Positions 16,916 to 25,456 of a stretch of DNA of 64,000 bases are shown piece by piece. The stretch lies in assembly GCF_000333895.2 (NCBI RefSeq), contig NZ_ANFM02000006.1, positions 186,001-250,000 on the forward strand. Direction: 5' to 3'. Below the pieces are notes generated by a model. It was not told the DNA's origin, ran no database searches, and saw nothing but the letters and a program-made list of their open reading frames with translations. Position 1 is the first letter of the stretch. Every line of letters starts with the position of its first letter. The position numbers and the translations under genes are program-made. Origin of the DNA: Grimontia indica (GTDB lineage: Bacteria; Pseudomonadota; Gammaproteobacteria; Enterobacterales; Vibrionaceae).

Positions 16916-19087
16916 TTAACCTTCTGTAGGCAAAAACTCTCTATCTCTGAGAAGTAACCTGACAAGCCTTGTACAGGCTCCTTTTACAAACCAACCGAAC
17001 AAAAAATCTGGAAACTTCCATGTACAAATAAGAGGTAACGCGGCCGTCAGAAAAGATATCAACTTGGGTGTTAACGTGAAATACTCATTGGTTATCGGCT
17101 CCTTTAGAGCTAAAGTACTCAAGTGATAGAATGCAATCATCAATAATCCGACAATAAAAAGTTCCATGACCTTTTTAATTGAAGAATAAACTTGGTTTTT
17201 TACTTCATTTTTTCCTTCCTTCACCTGCTTCACACTTTCTTTTTCAAGCTGGCTAATTTTCTCATTATTAGCCTTGCTTGCTGTTATTTGGGCACTCTCA
17301 AGAGCATCTACCCTATTCTCTAGACTTTCATTAGCTGAAGCTAAGTGCTTTTGAAGTTGATCTTTCTTTTCAAATTGTTCGGTCAGAGATTGAACCTTGC
17401 TCTGTAACTCTGCGTTTTTCTTATCTTTAACTAAGCTTTCATTGGCTTTTTCTTTAACCGCTGATATTGCTTTGTTTCGATGTTCAATTGCATTAGCAGC
17501 AGCAAAAGTTGCCTCCTCGATTACAGCCTTATGGCTTGCTTTAAAGTCTTTTTGTTCTTGATGATATCGGTCTCGTGCTTGTTGTAGGTACTGTTCAGCC
17601 TCATCTAGAGGAACTTCACTATCATCAAAACCAACTTCATCCAGCAGGCAATACAGAGCTCGGTCATTACATATAACATCTTCATACTGTTTGACTTTTT
17701 CTTCAGGAAGGTTCTTGATAAACCTTTGCATATTTTCTGAAATGTCTCTATGCATCTCCATTGCTCTTGTACATGAGCTAATTAGAGTGAGGCTAGATAC
17801 ATCCTCTCCTTTTCCGCCGCTTGTCACCCAAAGCATCATTGCTAACTTTTTCTCAGTCAACAGTGGTGTCATTTCATGTTTTTCAAAGGTTTCTAAGCTA
17901 TACAGCACTCTATTAGCTGCTGATACCAATTGCTCATTTGGCGTAATTAAAAAAGTGGTTGACTCTGCTACATTTCTTATTGAATTGTAATTATGGCGCG
18001 CAACAACATAAGCAACCGCCTCAGCATCATTAGTTCGAGCAACATCTTTCTTGTACCAGTGTAATGCACTCGCTATGTAATCTCTCAATTCAACTGCCCT
18101 GACGCTCTGTAAATGCCCAGAAATATTTGTTCTCAAGTCATCTAAGACAAATTGATGGCTATCAGACAATAGTCCCTTAACCTTGTTTCGTGCTAACCGA
18201 GCTTGTAGAACATGATCAGAGTGTTTGAATAAATACCTATCTAGAGACGTAGTTCGCCTTCCTCGTTGCTTATAGTTTTCTAGCGAGAGCGAGATCGCTG
18301 TTTCTGCCTCTTCAATGTATTGCCTAGTTGTGGTGACAACACCTCCCTGATCTGAAATTAGGGATATTAGTTTTCTGGAGCACTCTACAGAGTACTCGTC
18401 ATTGAGGCCTAGGACATTCAGGAGCACAGGCATATCGATATAAAACAACTTGCCCGCGATTGATTGCTCATCTATAGCAGGATCTTGTATGCTTAGCACG
18501 ACTTCAGAAAGTAGTGAGCCAGAATACAGCTTGTCTAACGACGTCTTTAGCTTCCCACCTTTTCTATTTATATGCTCAACAAAACGCACAAATGTATAGT
18601 CTAGAGCACAATCAACTGAGTTTTCACTAGACGAGACTACTTCGGCAAAACTATCAACTCTGGCTAAACGACTAGTAAAAGCGTTGGGAAAGTTTATCGA
18701 TGAGCTCATTAACCTACGTTTTTCCAGAATCGGTTTCGAAAAGTTCTCATATGTTTCGAGTATGCTTTGGACATTACTCTTCAAGTTTTTATCCTGCACA
18801 ACCGGAACTGTAGCAATGACTATCTTTTCCGACTTCCCGCGCGATTTCTCTATAGCAAGAACTCCATTTTCAACGAGCTTCTCAGACAAGTCTTCAGCTA
18901 CATATGGATGCATTTTAATGCCATACATATTTCTCACGTCATCACAAAAAGACACTGGGTCAAATTCAAGTCCTTCCTTACCTTCTAGAATTGGAGAAAA
19001 CAAAGGCAATAACCCTGTAACAATATCACCGGATTGGGCGAACTTCTCATGGACCATCGCGAAATGAAAAAGATGACTACTAAGCAT
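16916..19087 (-). CDS. PIN-like, coiled-coil, membrane-anchored protein of unknown function
   Basis: 723 residues without close family recognition. Residues 1-110 look like a winged-helix-type adaptor. Residues about 210-400 have the outline of a PIN-like nuclease: KLFYIDMPVLLNVLG with Asp218, VVTTTRQYIEEAE with Glu259/260, NDAEAVAYVV with Asp354 and TTFLITPNEQL with Asn384 in place of the usual last Asp. Residues about 495-640 form a long coiled coil rich in K, E, Q and A. Two hydrophobic segments near 641-661 and 674-690 end the chain, followed by a basic tail with LLLRDREF. The gene is visibly more A+T-rich than its neighbours, stands alone, and is flanked by a tandem repeat and a broken gene, all consistent with horizontal gain. 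A defence or RNA-cleaving role is inference only. Confidence 0.6.
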   Translation of the reverse strand: MLSSHLFHFAMVHEKFAQSGDIVTGLLPLFSPILEGKEGLEFDPVSFCDDVRNMYGIKMHPYVAEDLSEKLVENGVLAIEKSRGKSEKIVIATVPVVQDKNLKSNVQSILETYENFSKPILEKRRLMSSSINFPNAFTSRLARVDSFAEVVSSSENSVDCALDYTFVRFVEHINRKGGKLKTSLDKLYSGSLLSEVVLSIQDPAIDEQSIAGKLFYIDMPVLLNVLGLNDEYSVECSRKLISLISDQGGVVTTTRQYIEEAETAISLSLENYKQRGRRTTSLDRYLFKHSDHVLQARLARNKVKGLLSDSHQFVLDDLRTNISGHLQSVRAVELRDYIASALHWYKKDVARTNDAEAVAYVVARHNYNSIRNVAESTTFLITPNEQLVSAANRVLYSLETFEKHEMTPLLTEKKLAMMLWVTSGGKGEDVSSLTLISSCTRAMEMHRDISENMQRFIKNLPEEKVKQYEDVICNDRALYCLLDEVGFDDSEVPLDEAEQYLQQARDRYHQEQKDFKASHKAVIEEATFAAANAIEHRNKAISAVKEKANESLVKDKKNAELQSKVQSLTEQFEKKDQLQKHLASANESLENRVDALESAQITASKANNEKISQLEKESVKQVKEGKNEVKNQVYSSIKKVMELFIVGLLMIAFYHLSTLALKEPITNEYFTLTPKLISFLTAALPLICTWKFPDFLFGWFVKGACTRLVRLLLRDREFLPTEG

Positions 19088-19190
19088 TAATTATCCTTAT
19101 TTATTTTTACAACCTAGCTACTTAAATTACGCCAATACACATATAAGACAGAGTGCATATTGAAGTGCTGAATAAGTAGAATCAAATCGA

Positions 19191-19693
19191 ATGAAAGAAA
19201 ATGCTACGAGCAACATGCTTTATCCTACGTCTTTGGTATGCACGAGGTTTTGTGCTTTTTTAACCAAGATATTGCAGCAGGAAAACGGACTCTTTACCAA
19301 CGCTGAAATCGTCCAACAGGTCAATGTTAGCGCTGCCACCTGCCATCGCCGCACGCAGCGACTGTTTGATGAAGGCTATATCAAAGATGTGAGAGCAATG
19401 GTGGACCCAAAACGTTTGGGCTTTGGAACATTAGTGATTTTGGGATAGTACTTGACCGCTCTACGCCAGAGGCTATTGCTGAATTTGAACACGCAGTGGA
19501 AGGCATAGAAGCGATATTAGACTGCGACTTGGATGCCGGTGATTTCGATTATTTGCTAAGGATCCGCGCGAAGGATATGGAAGACTATCACCATTTACTT
19601 GCCAAGAATCTCATTGCACTACCTGGCGTCAGGCAGGCAAGGAATTTCTTCGTTGTGAGGGAAGTTAAAACCAATGCGAGGTTAAAGATATAG
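19191..19693 (+). pseudogene. AsnC/Lrp-family regulator split by a frameshift
   Basis: The first frame encodes a helix-turn-helix half (ILQQENGLFTNAEIVQQVN, CHRRTQRLFDEGYIKDVRAMVDPKRLGFG) and stops at 19448. The next frame continues as the RAM ligand domain (VLDRSTPEAIAEFEHAV, GDFDYLLRIRAKDMEDYH, LPGVRQARNFFVVREVK). One extra T in the run at 19438-19441 would join them as LVIFGIVLDRS, the expected family sequence. The site reads T-TTG-GGA in frame, which fits the X-XXY-YYZ pattern of -1 slippery heptamers and is followed at once by TAG. Loss by single-base deletion is the simplest reading; sequencing error or recoding are alternatives. Confidence 0.82.
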
Positions 19694-19699
19694 GTTAAA

Positions 19700-19729
19700 C
19701 ACAGTCGGGATGCAGGCAACCCGACTGTG
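19700..19729. terminator. Hairpin between the AsnC remnant and the DUF302 gene
   Basis: CACAGTCGGG and CCCGACTGTG form a 10-bp stem with a 10-nt loop between converging genes. T-tracts are poor on both strands, so its efficiency is uncertain. Confidence 0.6.
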
Positions 19730-19740
19730 TGAGTCTTAGG

Positions 19741-20199
19741 TTATTTCGTCGCAGTTTTGCTGATTGCACCAAGTACTTTAGACACTTTCTCCAGCACCTT
19801 TTCACAACCTTTAATGTTATGGCGCTCTTTCAGATACATTGGGTCGTTGTAGGTTAGCCAAACATTGTTTTCCTCGTCTTGGCTAATCAGCATTTTTTGT
19901 GGCAAATCGATAGCCACGCTTTGCGCACATTGCATCAGGGGCGTACCAACCTTTGGATTACCAAAGATAATCACTTCTGTAGGACGTAGTTCCAAACCCG
20001 CCTTCTCAGCGTTGGCAGCATGATTAATGCGTGCAAACTGGGTGAGTCCTTTTTCCTTCAAGAACCCTTCAATATTATCCGCCGTTTGAGCAACAGAATG
20101 CGCACTTTGTATTTTGATCAATCCGTTATCGGCATGCACTGAAAATGCCACCATCATTGAAGCCACCAAAGCCACCAAAGCCACCACGTATTTTTTCAT
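19741..20199 (-). CDS. Exported DUF302 protein
   Basis: 152 residues with a cleavable signal peptide (MKKYVVALVALVASMMVAFSVHA). The mature part is a DUF302 domain: SVAQTADNIEGFLKEKGLTQFARINHAANAEKAGLELRPTEVIIFGNPKVGTPLM, then AIDLPQKMLISQDEENNVWLTYNDPMYL. DUF302 proteins are periplasmic or cytoplasmic small alpha/beta proteins of unknown role, sometimes linked to redox or metal stress. One cysteine at the family position (LMQCAQS) and one late cysteine (KGCEKV) could form a disulfide. A purine-rich site precedes the ATG. Confidence 0.85.
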   Translation of the reverse strand: MKKYVVALVALVASMMVAFSVHADNGLIKIQSAHSVAQTADNIEGFLKEKGLTQFARINHAANAEKAGLELRPTEVIIFGNPKVGTPLMQCAQSVAIDLPQKMLISQDEENNVWLTYNDPMYLKERHNIKGCEKVLEKVSKVLGAISKTATK

Positions 20200-20305
20200 T
20201 GTCGTTTTCCTTTCTCTGTTTCTGTTCTAAGTTCTCCGTTCGTACACAGATATGAAAACTCGCTTAAAAATTACAATCGGCTTCCTGTTTTGTCGGCCCT
20301 GCCAC

Positions 20306-20340
20306 AAATAAAAAAACTCAACGAGGTCTCCCCCGTTGAG
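20306..20340 (-). terminator. Intrinsic terminator of the GH81 gene
   Basis: On the minus strand CTCAACG and CGTTGAG form a 7-bp stem with a 10-nt loop, followed by seven T. It lies about 120 bp past the GH81 stop. The intervening bases show no gene. Confidence 0.8.
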
Positions 20341-20459
20341 CGCGTATCAATCGTATCGCTAATATAACCAGTGGCAGTGGTCAACGACACATTGGTAAAT
20401 ACCCAAACATCCCGAAGGTGCTTGAGTATGATAATTCTGCTAACTACTTAATCGCGTCT

Positions 20460-23400
20460 TTACTTCACCAAGGTGCCAAAACTGTTTGCTTGTACGTTCA
20501 ATGTTGTTCCATCACTGAATCGCACGGTCTTGGCTACATCATCATAGTTGTAGACAAGGTATGTCATTGTATTACCGTTCTTAAAAGCAACAGCAGCTGG
20601 GTAATCTGCTGTCAATTCGCCCGTTCCGGTTTCAAGTTGTCCCAGCGCCTGCCAGTTGTAAATCCAATGGTAGGTATGGGCTTTTGATTCCCCCTCTTCC
20701 GGAATGTAGTTGGAGCCTACGGTTTCATAATCTGCGATAGATGCATCGGCATCTGTCATTGCCCAAAGGTTCCACCAGATATCTCGCCAGTGGCCATCCA
20801 GCAAACCAGAAGGTTTACGGTTTGAAGATTCTGTCAAACCCAGCTCGACATAATCTTTCATGTAGTCGGCATGTAAACCAACATGGAATACCAATGGGTT
20901 CAGCGGTAATCCCTGAATTCCAAGAATGTGCGCAAAGGCAGGGCTGAACCAGGTCGAGAATGAAGCGCCCTGTCCCCAGATTATCGAGGTCGTGATCTGG
21001 TTATAGTTATCCGGGAAGTTGTCATAGCTGTCGCCCAAATCTGGGTAAGACGGCGAGGCATTTCGGTAACCATCAAGGTTATTCCAATATTCCCAATACG
21101 TCGCGGCAGACGAGGCGTGTAGATAGATACCTTTGTCTACCAACTCTTGGTCACCTTTAATTAACCCATAAAGGATGATGGCACCGTAAGAGTTTGCCGC
21201 TTCAGACGTTGATTCGTTGTTGTTACCCAACGCAAAGTTCGCGTGGCCGGACGCCCAAGAGAAACCATTGGCCGGGTCGAAGTTGCGCAAGTAAGGGAAC
21301 ATGTCATCGCCTTTACTCGCTGCATAATCGCGGATAAGCAAATCAACCATTGGCCCATACTGATCTTCACCACACCATGATTTATCTGTGCGACAAACTT
21401 CCGCTGCAGCACGGACAAAGTAGCCATAGTGGAAGTGGTGGTCATTAAGCTGTTGATGCGCGCCAAACGATTCTTCAACACCTAATAAGGTCGTCCATAA
21501 CTCGTCATACACAAAGTACTTAACGGTATCGAGATCTCCAGAAGTATCAGCGGTAAACCAATCTTCAAGCTCACCCTTCAACCAAGCGGTTAAGGTGTTC
21601 GCTTCTGATGTCATACCGATATCACGCGCAATAGCGATAATTTCGGCAGCTTTACCATAGCTCTTACCAGACCAGTAAGTGTCCGTGTAAGGGTTCCAGA
21701 AATGCTCTCCACCGTTCATGTATTCGGTAACCAGAGCACGTAAAGTGTTCAGATCGAGGTCTGCAACATTCGGTAGGAATGGCAACACACCCACAAATGG
21801 CAGTGTGTAACTGAAGCCGTTAGTTTGAGCGAACTTGGTGATGCCGCGAGTACTGCGCACGCTGTATTGTGTCGGCGTTGCATTACTGTTTTTCCAATGC
21901 AGAGGCTGCATACCTGCAAGGGTTTCGATTGGATTACCGCTTCCGTCAAGATACACATGTGACACCGTCACTTCATTGTTTGCATGATTAACCGAATAAG
22001 CTATCTCGACATCACGAACTACTTGGCGAGCAAGACTTTCGAAATATTCTGATTCAGCACTGCTTGGTGTTCCCGTTGATGGCAACAAAGCGACTGTCAT
22101 TTCTTTTGCTGAGTTACTGACCGTAATGAGATTGCCCGAGACGTTACTGAAAGTGGTATTACCCTCACCAACAATTAGAAAGCTGTTTCTGTTGCCTGCA
22201 ATATCCGTCCATACACCCAAAGATTGGCTGTTTTGATAGAAAGTGCCTTTCTGGGCTCCATCAGAGCTGGTCGTTTTAATCTGGAAATCACCGTCGTAAG
22301 ACTTGAAATAGACATAAGGTGAACCATGTACAAAAGTGGCTTCCATCACTGGTGTTGCACCTGACCACCATTCGACTGTCATGGCACCATCGCTATGGTC
22401 TTTCAGATAGCCTTCCATATTGGAATGCTTGCTGTTGGCAACCGCAATCCCATCAAATACTTCGTTGAATGGATCCGGCACCACATACTGGAACAAGTTA
22501 CCCTGCCCTTGCAGTGCATTGGGAATACCCATGATTCTTGCGCCACGCTCTGAAATGCGGGCGGTCACTGGATCAGGCGTAATATAGCCAGCATCGTTCG
22601 GGTCACCGAGCGTCATTTCACCGTAGAAAGAGACAGATCCCCACCATTTGTGCGTGGCAATGGGTTGGTCTTCCAATTCAGGAACGATTTGTGGGTAAAG
22701 CTGTTTTGGCGTGCCTATGTTGTCACAAGAAGGTACACCCGGCTCAACAACACCAGCATTCGAGACCCAAAAGCCATGATCGACCGTACATCCGTATCCT
22801 TGAGGGTTGAATGTGTTTGCCACGTTACCCGCGCCATATTGCGTGACGAAGGCATCAACTGGCACATTTTCTATGTAAATATCAGCAAGCTCGATAGTGC
22901 CGTCACCCGCGAACATCAAACCAATCCAAGTCAGGTCGTCAAACCCAGGGAATGGCACTTCCATTTCATACCAGTCGTTACCCAAAGCAACAGCAGTGCC
23001 AAGCGAGTAAACCACTTTTGATTCTGAGCTGTTTACACCTTGGATAGACACTTCAACTTGTGTTGCGAAGTCTGATTTGTATTTGAAACGAAGAAGATCA
23101 AACCCTGTCGTATCAATAGCGTTTGCAGACTCATTACCCCACGCAGCAACAGCAAATGGAGCTCCCCAACTGCTACCACTTGTTACCTGAATACTTTTAG
23201 CAAATTGGCTACCGGATGGATTCCATACTGCTGTAGAGCCTGAGTTCCAGGCATCACCCTGATGTTCAAATTCGAAAGAAGAAGCATGTGATGAATGATA
23301 CACATAGGCTATTTCATTAGAACTCGGTGGTTCTACTGGCGGCGGTTCCACTTCTTTAGCAGAAAGCGCGACAGTTACCGACTGTTCACTTGTTGAGAGA

Positions 23401-24326
23401 TAGGCGATCTGTTGTTTAGATTCATATTCTGTATGAGATACCGAGATCTGATGTGCGCCATAAGCCAGGCTAAATACAGCTTCACCTTCAGAGTCGGTCT
23501 GAAGTGTTGTTCCATCGATTTCAATGGTGGCAACGCTGAGCGTTTCGTTTGTATCGGCATTGACCACTTTTACGGTCAGTTCGCTAGTGTTGCCAGTCTC
23601 CTCGCTTCCACCTTCTTCAGTTCCTTCTGAGCCATCTTCCCCGGAACCGCCATCAGTACCGCCAGAATCTGTATCGCCACCTTCGCCCGAGCCTTCTTCG
23701 GAACCAGCACCGCTGTCGCCTGAACCACCTTGCTCTTCTGAGCCACTATCAGTGCCGCCAGAACCTGTACCGCTGCCTTCGCCGGAGCCTTCTTCGGAGC
23801 CAGCACCGTTATCGCCTGAGCCACTTTGCTCTCCGGAACCACCATCAGTGTTGCCAGAATCTGTACCGCTGCCTTCACCCGAGTCTTCTTCGGAGCCAGC
23901 ACCACTACCGCCTGATCCGCCCTGTTCCGCGGAACCACCTTCAGAACCAGAGTCACCGCCGCTACTTTCTCCACCCTCTGTTACTGTTGGATTTGATGCC
24001 ATGCTGACATCGAGAGTTTGAGCAACACTGCCTAATGTCGTTGTGATCTTGGATGTTTCATAACCATCTTTTTCAACAGTTACGTCATAGGTGCCGCTGT
24101 TCAAAGAGAGTTCAGCGACGCCTGAATTATTCGTTCGGGCAATCTTGTTATCAACGCTCACCGTCGCGTCACTTAATGGCGCGCGGGCGTTGTCTGTCAC
24201 ACTAACAGTGAGTGTAAAAAGCTGCGTGTCTGAGCCAGAATCACTGTCTCCTCCACCTCCGCCACCACAAGCAGAAAGAACAAGGGTTGCTAACGTTAAA
24301 AACAGCAAACGGCAATACTTCTTCAA
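20460..24326 (-). CDS. GH81 endo-1,3-beta-glucanase lipoprotein
   Basis: About 1288 residues. The TTG at 24326 is chosen because AAGGAG lies 8 bases upstream and gives the signal peptide KKYCRLLFLTLATLVLSACG; the GTG eight codons earlier lies before that site. The lipobox LSAC is followed by a Gly-rich anchor. Two carboxypeptidase-regulatory/PEGA-like beta domains flank a Ser/Gly/Glu linker made of 32-residue repeats. A carbohydrate-binding-like beta domain precedes the catalytic part, with GAGNVANTFNP, HKWWGSVSFYG, DHHFHYGYF, FSWASGHANFALG and NNNESTSEAANSYG (about 1035), the region carrying the family's essential Glu residues. GH81 enzymes cut laminarin and other beta-1,3-glucans. Surface anchoring fits degradation of algal polysaccharide outside the cell. 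Confidence 0.9.
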   Translation of the reverse strand: MKKYCRLLFLTLATLVLSACGGGGGGDSDSGSDTQLFTLTVSVTDNARAPLSDATVSVDNKIARTNNSGVAELSLNSGTYDVTVEKDGYETSKITTTLGSVAQTLDVSMASNPTVTEGGESSGGDSGSEGGSAEQGGSGGSGAGSEEDSGEGSGTDSGNTDGGSGEQSGSGDNGAGSEEGSGEGSGTGSGGTDSGSEEQGGSGDSGAGSEEGSGEGGDTDSGGTDGGSGEDGSEGTEEGGSEETGNTSELTVKVVNADTNETLSVATIEIDGTTLQTDSEGEAVFSLAYGAHQISVSHTEYESKQQIAYLSTSEQSVTVALSAKEVEPPPVEPPSSNEIAYVYHSSHASSFEFEHQGDAWNSGSTAVWNPSGSQFAKSIQVTSGSSWGAPFAVAAWGNESANAIDTTGFDLLRFKYKSDFATQVEVSIQGVNSSESKVVYSLGTAVALGNDWYEMEVPFPGFDDLTWIGLMFAGDGTIELADIYIENVPVDAFVTQYGAGNVANTFNPQGYGCTVDHGFWVSNAGVVEPGVPSCDNIGTPKQLYPQIVPELEDQPIATHKWWGSVSFYGEMTLGDPNDAGYITPDPVTARISERGARIMGIPNALQGQGNLFQYVVPDPFNEVFDGIAVANSKHSNMEGYLKDHSDGAMTVEWWSGATPVMEATFVHGSPYVYFKSYDGDFQIKTTSSDGAQKGTFYQNSQSLGVWTDIAGNRNSFLIVGEGNTTFSNVSGNLITVSNSAKEMTVALLPSTGTPSSAESEYFESLARQVVRDVEIAYSVNHANNEVTVSHVYLDGSGNPIETLAGMQPLHWKNSNATPTQYSVRSTRGITKFAQTNGFSYTLPFVGVLPFLPNVADLDLNTLRALVTEYMNGGEHFWNPYTDTYWSGKSYGKAAEIIAIARDIGMTSEANTLTAWLKGELEDWFTADTSGDLDTVKYFVYDELWTTLLGVEESFGAHQQLNDHHFHYGYFVRAAAEVCRTDKSWCGEDQYGPMVDLLIRDYAASKGDDMFPYLRNFDPANGFSWASGHANFALGNNNESTSEAANSYGAIILYGLIKGDQELVDKGIYLHASSAATYWEYWNNLDGYRNASPSYPDLGDSYDNFPDNYNQITTSIIWGQGASFSTWFSPAFAHILGIQGLPLNPLVFHVGLHADYMKDYVELGLTESSNRKPSGLLDGHWRDIWWNLWAMTDADASIADYETVGSNYIPEEGESKAHTYHWIYNWQALGQLETGTGELTADYPAAVAFKNGNTMTYLVYNYDDVAKTVRFSDGTTLNVQANSFGTLVK
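23650..23960. repeat. 96-bp coding repeats in the GH81 linker
   Basis: The GCCTTCTTCGGA..CCAGCACC segment recurs at 23691, 23787 and 23883, an exact 96-bp period, each unit encoding 32 residues of Gly/Ser/Glu-rich linker (core GAGSEEGSGEGSG). Three units and degenerate edges are visible. The reverse strand is also open and proline-rich, which is a composition effect and not a gene. Confidence 0.85.
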
Positions 24327-24358
24327 ACCCAAACTCCTTATGGTGTGCACTATAACGA

Positions 24359-24380
24359 CAAAAGAAAGCGCTTTCTTTTG
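24359..24380. promoter_or_regulatory. LacI-type palindromic operator upstream of GH81
   Basis: A perfect 22-bp palindrome centred on GAAAGCGCTTTC, 33 bp before the TTG start. Even-length palindromes with a central CG are typical of LacI-family sugar regulators. The same 12-bp core occurs before the GPH transporter gene at 46.36 kb. No LacI gene is present in the window. Confidence 0.75.
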
Positions 24381-24497
24381 GTGCAGTATAAGGATCTACA
24401 TTTTCTTAACAATCTGGGTTTGCCTTTGAATCAAACGATCGTTCGATTTGTCTCATTACCAGAACAGATCCGATGAGTTTTGAAAGAAAAACATCAT

Positions 24498-24522
24498 AAA
24501 AAAAGCCGCAAACTGCGGCTTT
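24498..24522 (-). terminator. Intrinsic terminator of the alpha/beta hydrolase gene
   Basis: AAAGCCGCA-AAC-TGCGGCTTT, with seven T following on the minus strand, about 20 bp past the stop codon. Confidence 0.85.
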
Positions 24523-24541
24523 ATCATTGCTTTATACAGGG

Positions 24542-25354
24542 CTATCGATGATTTTCAAGGAACGTGCTCAGTGCATCGGTAACAAAATCTGCCTGTTCAA
24601 GGTTACTAATATGGCCAGCGTTTGGAATCACAATATATTGACTGCCATCAATCGCATCATGCATCAGCATGGATTCAAGAGGTGGACGAGGTTTGTCTTC
24701 CGAACCAGCCATGATGAGCGTAGGTAGCGTAAGTTTTTCTACGTCGTCAAAGGTGTCGCGGCGGTCAAAAACCATGCGGCCTACCCTAACAACGTTTTTT
24801 GCTTCTTCACCTTTCAGATTCGCCAGCTTTTCTCTGAATGCAGAAACCAGTTCCCGGTTGTCCGTTTCAGCGTTATTAGCGAAGAATAAAGGTGTGATTG
24901 CATCAATCATTGGTGGCGGAATGAAGCCCATCTGCTCGATAGTGTCGAACATGCCGAAGTATTTCGCTTTCGCGACTTCAGGTTCAAAGCCAATGAATGT
25001 ATCCATCAACACCAAGGCACTTACACGTGTTGGTGCTTTTAGCGCTAACTCAGCGCCCCACATTCCCCCAACCGATAGGCCAACCAACGCAAACTTGTCG
25101 ATATCAAGTTGATCCATCAAAGACAGAATGTCATCAGCATAGTGAATCAGTGAGGTGGTGTTTTCCGGAGCCGCTTCTGACTGACCATGAGCCCAAAGGT
25201 CCGGGACGATGCAGCGATAGTTTTGGCTTAGCGAATCGATCTGTGGACGCCACATTTCACTGTCCCACAAGTAGCTGTGACCTAACAGTACGACTGGACC
25301 TTTACCAACATCCAAGTACGACATATTTTTGCCGTTTATCTGAATTGAATTCAT
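24542..25354 (-). CDS. Alpha/beta-fold hydrolase
   Basis: 270 residues. The nucleophile elbow is VGLSVGGMWG (Ser in G-L-S-V-G), the oxyanion region is VVLLGHSYLWDSEMW, the acid is likely in LIMAGSEDKPRP and the catalytic His in NAGHISNLEQ. PDLWAHGQSEAAP marks the post-strand loop common to carboxylesterase, haloperoxidase and 3-oxoadipate enol-lactonase members. The exact substrate cannot be assigned. The gene is 100 bp downstream of the DEAD-box gene but separated from it by a terminator. Confidence 0.85.
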   Translation of the reverse strand: MNSIQINGKNMSYLDVGKGPVVLLGHSYLWDSEMWRPQIDSLSQNYRCIVPDLWAHGQSEAAPENTTSLIHYADDILSLMDQLDIDKFALVGLSVGGMWGAELALKAPTRVSALVLMDTFIGFEPEVAKAKYFGMFDTIEQMGFIPPPMIDAITPLFFANNAETDNRELVSAFREKLANLKGEEAKNVVRVGRMVFDRRDTFDDVEKLTLPTLIMAGSEDKPRPPLESMLMHDAIDGSQYIVIPNAGHISNLEQADFVTDALSTFLENHR

Positions 25355-25412
25355 TGAGTTTCCCTGTAGTTATACTTCTGTTTATATGGATTGATATAGA
25401 CCGACAATATAG

Positions 25413-25442
25413 AAAAAAAGCGCCAATGGGAGGCGCTTTTTT
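25413..25442. terminator. Intrinsic terminator of the DEAD-box helicase gene
   Basis: AAAAAGCGCC and GGCGCTTTTT form a 10-bp stem with a 7-nt loop directly after the helicase stop codon; A and T runs are on both sides. Confidence 0.88.
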
Positions 25443-25456
25443 GAAGCAGAATCTGA

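Noticed and set aside
23524-24021. Long proline-rich open frame antisense to the GH81 linker
   Set aside because: It mirrors the Gly/Ser/Glu repeats on the coding strand; no start signal and only low-complexity sequence.
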